Positions 59,801 to 64,000 of a stretch of 64,000 nucleotides of DNA are shown piece by piece. The notes under the pieces were generated by a model. It was not told where the DNA came from. It did not search any database and saw only the letters and a list, made by a program, of their open reading frames with translations. Numbering within the stretch: the first letter of the stretch is position 1; every line of letters starts with the position of its first letter. The DNA is from Rotaria sp. Silwood1 (Eukaryota > Rotifera > Eurotatoria > Philodinida > Philodinidae). Both the position numbers and the translations under genes were made by a program. The DNA lies in contig CAJNOP010000001.1 of assembly GCA_905250075.1 (NCBI GenBank), forward strand, positions 6,095,126 to 6,159,125, written 5' to 3'.

Positions 59801-62800
59801 GATCAGATGAAAAGTTATGTTACTTTCAAAATTTTATTAAATTTCATTGTCAATGATAATATCATATAGATGCCCTGAACAACTTTTGGACTTTTCTAAA
59901 TTCTTGATATAAATATTCACGCGTTACTGTCATTGTTTTTTGTATCGGTTTATCAGATACGCATCTTAACAATATCTTCCTTGGCTGTAGATGCTGTTTT
60001 AGAATAATATGCACACTGTCGAAAGATGTATTCAAGATGTCGGCTATTAGATCAATACTTCTATGTGACTCTTAATTCATCAGGTTTTTCATTGAGTCAG
60101 TATTTTCGTAGGTAACAACGGCTATTGGATGTGCGTTGAGAGGATTATCTTCTAGCGACTCTCATTCACTTGTAAAATCATGACAATAACGGGCAATGAA
60201 ATTATACGATAATGATCTTGTTCAAAAGTATAAATCAATTTGTCATAGAATGAATTGCAGCTAAACCCAACCATGAGCGAGTTTTTATAAAGTAGCACAT
60301 ATAGCATTTATCCATCGGACAATGCAGATGAAGAAAAATTAACTAAAAAAACGGATATTGTTATGAGTTGTAAAGATTGATATTCACAGCTTAGCACATA
60401 ACTTTTGTGACTCCCCTAAATACAAATCAATTGTGTTTATTTTGAATTTTTTTTTAGTTAAACATGCAAACGTTGATCAAATAGCTGGAGCAAATGAAAA
60501 TAGTACATATCCCAATATAACATTAAAACAAGATGTTAGTTTAATTGATTTGGCTGTTAATGGTTAGTTTTAAAAAAATATTTTCTTTTGTAAAAACAAA
60601 ATGTGAACTTTTCCTTTTATTTTAGGCCAATATGTTATACCTTTATCATACGTTCTTCAATTACTTAAGTTGGCATTTAATTATCAAGTTTATGATATAT
60701 TTGAATCACTAATGGAACCTATTAGTGAACTTGTCGATCGTACTGATGGTAGTCAAATGTCATTACTTGCTTTATTACAAATTCTTTATGAAATTGAACA
60801 ATGTGAAAGAGAACGTAAACCAACACAAAATTCTAAAAATTTATCAACAAATAAAGGTGGAAAAGATAATGATAAGAAAAAACAAAAACAACGTAGTAAA
60901 AGTCCAGGAAAAGGAAAAGATGTAGGAGCACGTAAGAGAAGTCCTGATAATGGAAAAGGAAAATTAAAAAAAACAAAAGCTGTTAAAGATTTAATTGATG
61001 CTGCTAAAGCAACTCGTATTGTACCTGTTAAAGAAGTTAAAGTTCAAATTGATCAACCAATTAATGAAGATGATGAAGAACGTTCTGTAGAAGAATTACT
61101 TGAAGATTTATGTTTTTTGTTACTAACGGATTCTCGCATTGTATGCCTCTTTGTATATTTTTTTTCTCTTAATTATTCTCTTTTGTTTATTTATTAAAAG
61201 CAAGAAAAAATTGAACCGGATGTTCTAACTGATGTTAGTTTATTATTGTGGAACAAATGTCGACCAGTTCTAAGAAAACTTTATAATGAACCGAATGATA
61301 ATCCACGATGGTTAACACGACTTGATCATGATCATACTAAAGTAAGAATTTTATTCTTCGAAAAATCGATAGAAATAGTTAGATTTATTATGTTTGGATA
61401 AAATTTATTTTGATTCAAGAAGTTTTGATTTTTGTAAGCTTGGATTTCACTAGATTTATCTCTATTAACTGGAAAGGAAATTTAAAACATATAGATACCA
61501 TACAAATTTCTAATCCACAACCTTGCATGTGTATTAAAAAGTTAAACCTTAATTATCCTACAACGTTATATTGTACCAACTTATAAGATGGTAGAAAACG
61601 GTTTAATAACAATGTATTTTTTGATATTGTTCTATATTTTAACCACTTAACTGGAATTTAAATAGTGACTTTAACAGCCAATAGTATTTGTCTATCGATT
61701 GTATTCTATAGCAAGACTTTATAAATGAACTATCATGGTGAAGTTTCTCGAAAATCGGGCATAGTAGTTTTCAGATGCTAGAAGGTTTGTCGAGGCTATT
61801 CTTTTTTAACTGTCATTTTCAAGAACACAAAATTCTGAACAAAATAAAGAATCATCGTATTTTCAATGACCGTCTCTTAAAAAATTTAAGAGCATCATAA
61901 AAACCAAAAAAAAGGACATTTTTTAGTCATTTTTTAATAAATTTCGTTTTCTGAGAAGATAATCTTATGATTTCTAATATTGTAATATTTTTTAGTGGAT
62001 TCATTTATGTTTTCAAACACATGAAATCATGTCTCGTTTTAATTTTGCTAATGTTGATTCATGTGCTTATGCTGAATGTTCACTTCGTCTTGGCCAAGTA
62101 TTATTTACTCTTATTCAACCTAGTTCATCAGTTGAAGGTGATAAAATTAAACAGTCTCTTTTCTTATTTGTTCATTTAATTATTTTTATTTCATGATTAT
62201 TTCAGCAACAATTCGTACTGGTTGTTACAAACAACGTTTAGATCAATTACGTGATTATTTAATAAATAATTCTGCTAAACCATTATTACAAAGTTATATG
62301 GAAGAATTTAAACGACAACAAGCTGCACTCGATGCTATTGCAGCTAAAGAAGGAAAACATGTAAAACAACAATCTCATAGTGCTAATATTCATTCATCAC
62401 TTGATAATGATACATGTGGATTATCTCGTTATTTTCCATTAGTTTTCTTTGCCGAACAATTTTTAGCACGATCATTAAAAATATTAGCTCAAGCACGATC
62501 AAATCTTATTCGTTTTGATGGCGCATCTATGTTTGATCGAAATTGGGTATAAACTTGTTTTGTCAAATAAATAAAGTTTTAATTAAAATCTTACCTTATT
62601 TTTTGTATAATTTAGTCAGCAAAAACTACTGATAATGACGATGAATTGGATACATATAATCAAACACGTTTTATTGCTACACAACCATTTCTAGCTGAAA
62701 AAGGTCATACAAGCAAATTAATTGATAATCTTGTTAAAGATCTTGATGCTGAACTACATTTTGTTTATTGTCGTGTTGTTGCTTTACTTGAACAAATATC

Positions 62801-63000
62801 CGATGCAAGTAAGTTATTTTGTTTTGTTTATTTATATATGTAAAGTTTTATTCAAAAACTTCAATACAGAAGCATTAAAAAAAGGTCCAATTGATCAATA
62901 TTTAAATGATGCTCGCGGTAATTCACATAAAAAAGCATTATTATGTGCAGCATATGCAAGTACAAGACGTGATGAAAATGTTGCTGCAGAATATATGCAG
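56825..63000 (+). CDS. CFAP54: CFAP54, cilia- and flagella-associated protein 54, N-terminal part (runs off the window)
   Basis: A central-apparatus protein of motile cilia (C1d projection in the family). Exons in the window: 56825-57006, 57067-57172, 57513-57656, 57726-57956, 58023-58166, 58230-58247, 59350-59764, 60458-60562, 60626-61140, 61201-61341, 61996-62137, 62206-62546, 62616-62808 and 62870-63000. Together they encode 936 aa in one continuous frame; the family is around 3000 aa. Diagnostic blocks are YNIALFQCYQRYLNEFGSF, FRALMGCALCLFYLAIEQDP, WSWLVYNGTIYLYKMSRYLM, YLVWAAISTEMCLPLLSISY, FARRGLEQF, GPWPRTLTEKLLSDMFD and FLAILQALSDSNRR. Exon 9 carries a Lys-rich insert (KKKQKQRSKSPGKGKD). 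The 18-nt exon 58230-58247 (KAMAGE) is a microexon fixed by phase and by the family alignment. The ATG at 56825 is the first in frame. The next exon lies beyond 64000 or after the repeats at 63.05 kb. Confidence 0.9.
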
Positions 63001-63054
63001 GTTAGTTTGAAAATTTATGATATATAAGTTTTGTCTATAATGATTATCTTTTTT

Positions 63055-63625
63055 TAGTGTACTCAAAAAGTGAGTACACTACTAAAATCGATCTGTGTGT
63101 CCGTCCGGCCGTTAACACGATAACTTTCGAAAGGAGAGTCAGATTGCGATGAAATTTTCTACACAGCTTAGTCTTGACAATATCTCGGTCGAGTTCGAAT
63201 ATGAGAAGGATCCGCCAAGAAATGGCTGAGTTATCGAAAAAATTGTGATTTTTGACCAGACCACCCCTGAGGGGGGGTACGGAGATTTTTCGAAAAAAAC
63301 ATTTTTGCTCATAATTATTCACAAAATATATAAATCGACTCAGTTTTTAACGCTGATTCTGAATCTGATATTAGTTTTGAACTGAATCATAGTTTTGTGT
63401 CCTCAAAAAGTGAGTACACTATAGAATAGTCAGTGTGTCCGTCCGTCCGGTTGGCTGTTTACATGATAACTTTTGACAGCAGAGTCAGATTGCGATGAAA
63501 CTTTCTACACAGCTTAGTCTTGACAATGTCTCGATCGAGTTCGAAGATGAGAACGATCGGCCGAGCCGTTCCTGAGTTATTGCAAAAATACCCATTTTTC
63601 TCTATAGCTTTCTGTGGAAAAATGG
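63055..63625. repeat. Two tandem copies of a dispersed-type repeat in the last CFAP54 intron
   Basis: Direct copies begin at about 63058 and 63401 (CTCAAAAAGTGAGTACACTA), each followed by GTGTGTCCGTCCG, GATAACTTT and CAGAGTCAGATTGCGATGAA-type sequence. Spacing is about 343 bp. GC content is clearly higher than the surroundings. On the minus strand both copies encode the same peptide, FELDRDIVKTKLCRKFHRN, extended by LTLLSKVI. In the aligned block (63128-63208 and 63474-63554), seven of eight differences are synonymous in this frame, and the eighth is Leu/Val at the edge. No start codon, splice sites or full-length ORF are evident, so function is unknown. Confidence 0.8.
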
Positions 63626-64000
63626 ACCCATCGCGACTTTCGTAAAAGACTTTTCCTATCATAGTCAATTAAAACCCCAACTATTATATACCATTCGATA
63701 GAGAATTTCAAGAACTACAAAATGATATATAAAGCATAAAGAAACAAGAAGGTTGACTTACCAATGACAAGGATAATTAAAGAGAACTAGGTTATATTTT
63801 GGTCCACGATCTAATTGATCCACAAATAGAGCTTTATCTTCTGGTCACACTGATGATACTTCGAGGTTTTCAGATATGGAGAACTCGAATGTGTACTGCA
63901 CTTCCATCGAAATACTATTAGTTGTGCAGTGACCAATAGAAATGAAATTATAGGAAAAACGACTTTCTTAGGGTAAATCAAGGGAAAGAGTTCAAACTTG
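63626..64000. other. Intron sequence at the right edge
   Basis: Probably still within the CFAP54 intron that starts at 63001. I see no exon in it. Confidence 0.45.

Noticed and set aside
1-64000. CRISPR arrays, operons, ribosome binding sites
   Set aside because: Spliced eukaryotic genes throughout; the repeats present are inverted or simple-sequence, not regularly spaced direct repeats.

Overview
The window is AT-rich, intron-rich nuclear DNA from a small-genome metazoan. Most introns are 50-65 bp with GT/AG ends, and many are broken by one long intron of 0.7-1.2 kb. The best guess is a rotifer, probably bdelloid. The main pointer is an F-box ORF whose F-box and following block resemble the very large bdelloid F-box family as I remember it; this is inference, not proof. 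There is no operon, CRISPR, rRNA or recognisable tRNA.

Layout: (+) mitochondrial intermediate peptidase 484-4943, complete. A long hairpin element 5108-5605. (-) a multi-pass membrane protein resembling the XK-related family 6571-9253. About 3.7 kb of mostly empty sequence with a hairpin element and a lone coding-like exon. (-) a Ser-rich ORF 12951-13664. (-) an SH3-domain gene 15291-16594 with a candidate alternative first exon at 18900-18933. (-) a divergent voltage-gated K+ channel-like gene 20343-21513. (-) an unrecognised disordered protein 21870-23382. (-) mitochondrial ALDH2-class dehydrogenase 26412-28570. (-) a single C2-domain protein 29024-29475. (+) a testis-specific-serine-kinase-like kinase 32237-34908. 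(+) a nuclear receptor 36708-40162. (+) a truncated F-box ORF 41252-41770. (+) an hnRNP H/F-like RNA-binding protein 45092-47396. (+) a stand-alone ZnF-UBP protein 47842-48353. (+) an intronless von Willebrand A protein 50829-51680. (-) a FAM227 (FWWh) protein 52475-56599, head-to-head with (+) CFAP54, which starts at 56825 and runs off the right edge.

Exon boundaries were found by hand from GT/AG sites and reading-phase agreement. For MIPEP, the channel, the SH3 gene, the 341-aa gene, ALDH2, the kinase, the nuclear receptor, the hnRNP H-like gene, the ZnF-UBP gene and the membrane protein, the exon lengths sum to a multiple of three with no internal stop.

Two themes stand out. First, at least seven unrelated near-palindromic (foldback) or TIR-bounded elements lie here, several filling the single over-long intron of a gene (MIPEP, kinase, nuclear receptor, FAM227). 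Second, a tandem repeat in the last CFAP54 intron (63.05-63.62 kb) has two diverged copies. Across about 27 codons all their differences are synonymous third-position changes in one minus-strand frame, which suggests that this common-looking repeat has been maintained as protein-coding sequence. CFAP54 and FAM227 form a compact divergent pair sharing about 225 bp of promoter. A sperm-type TSSK-like kinase lies about 18 kb away.
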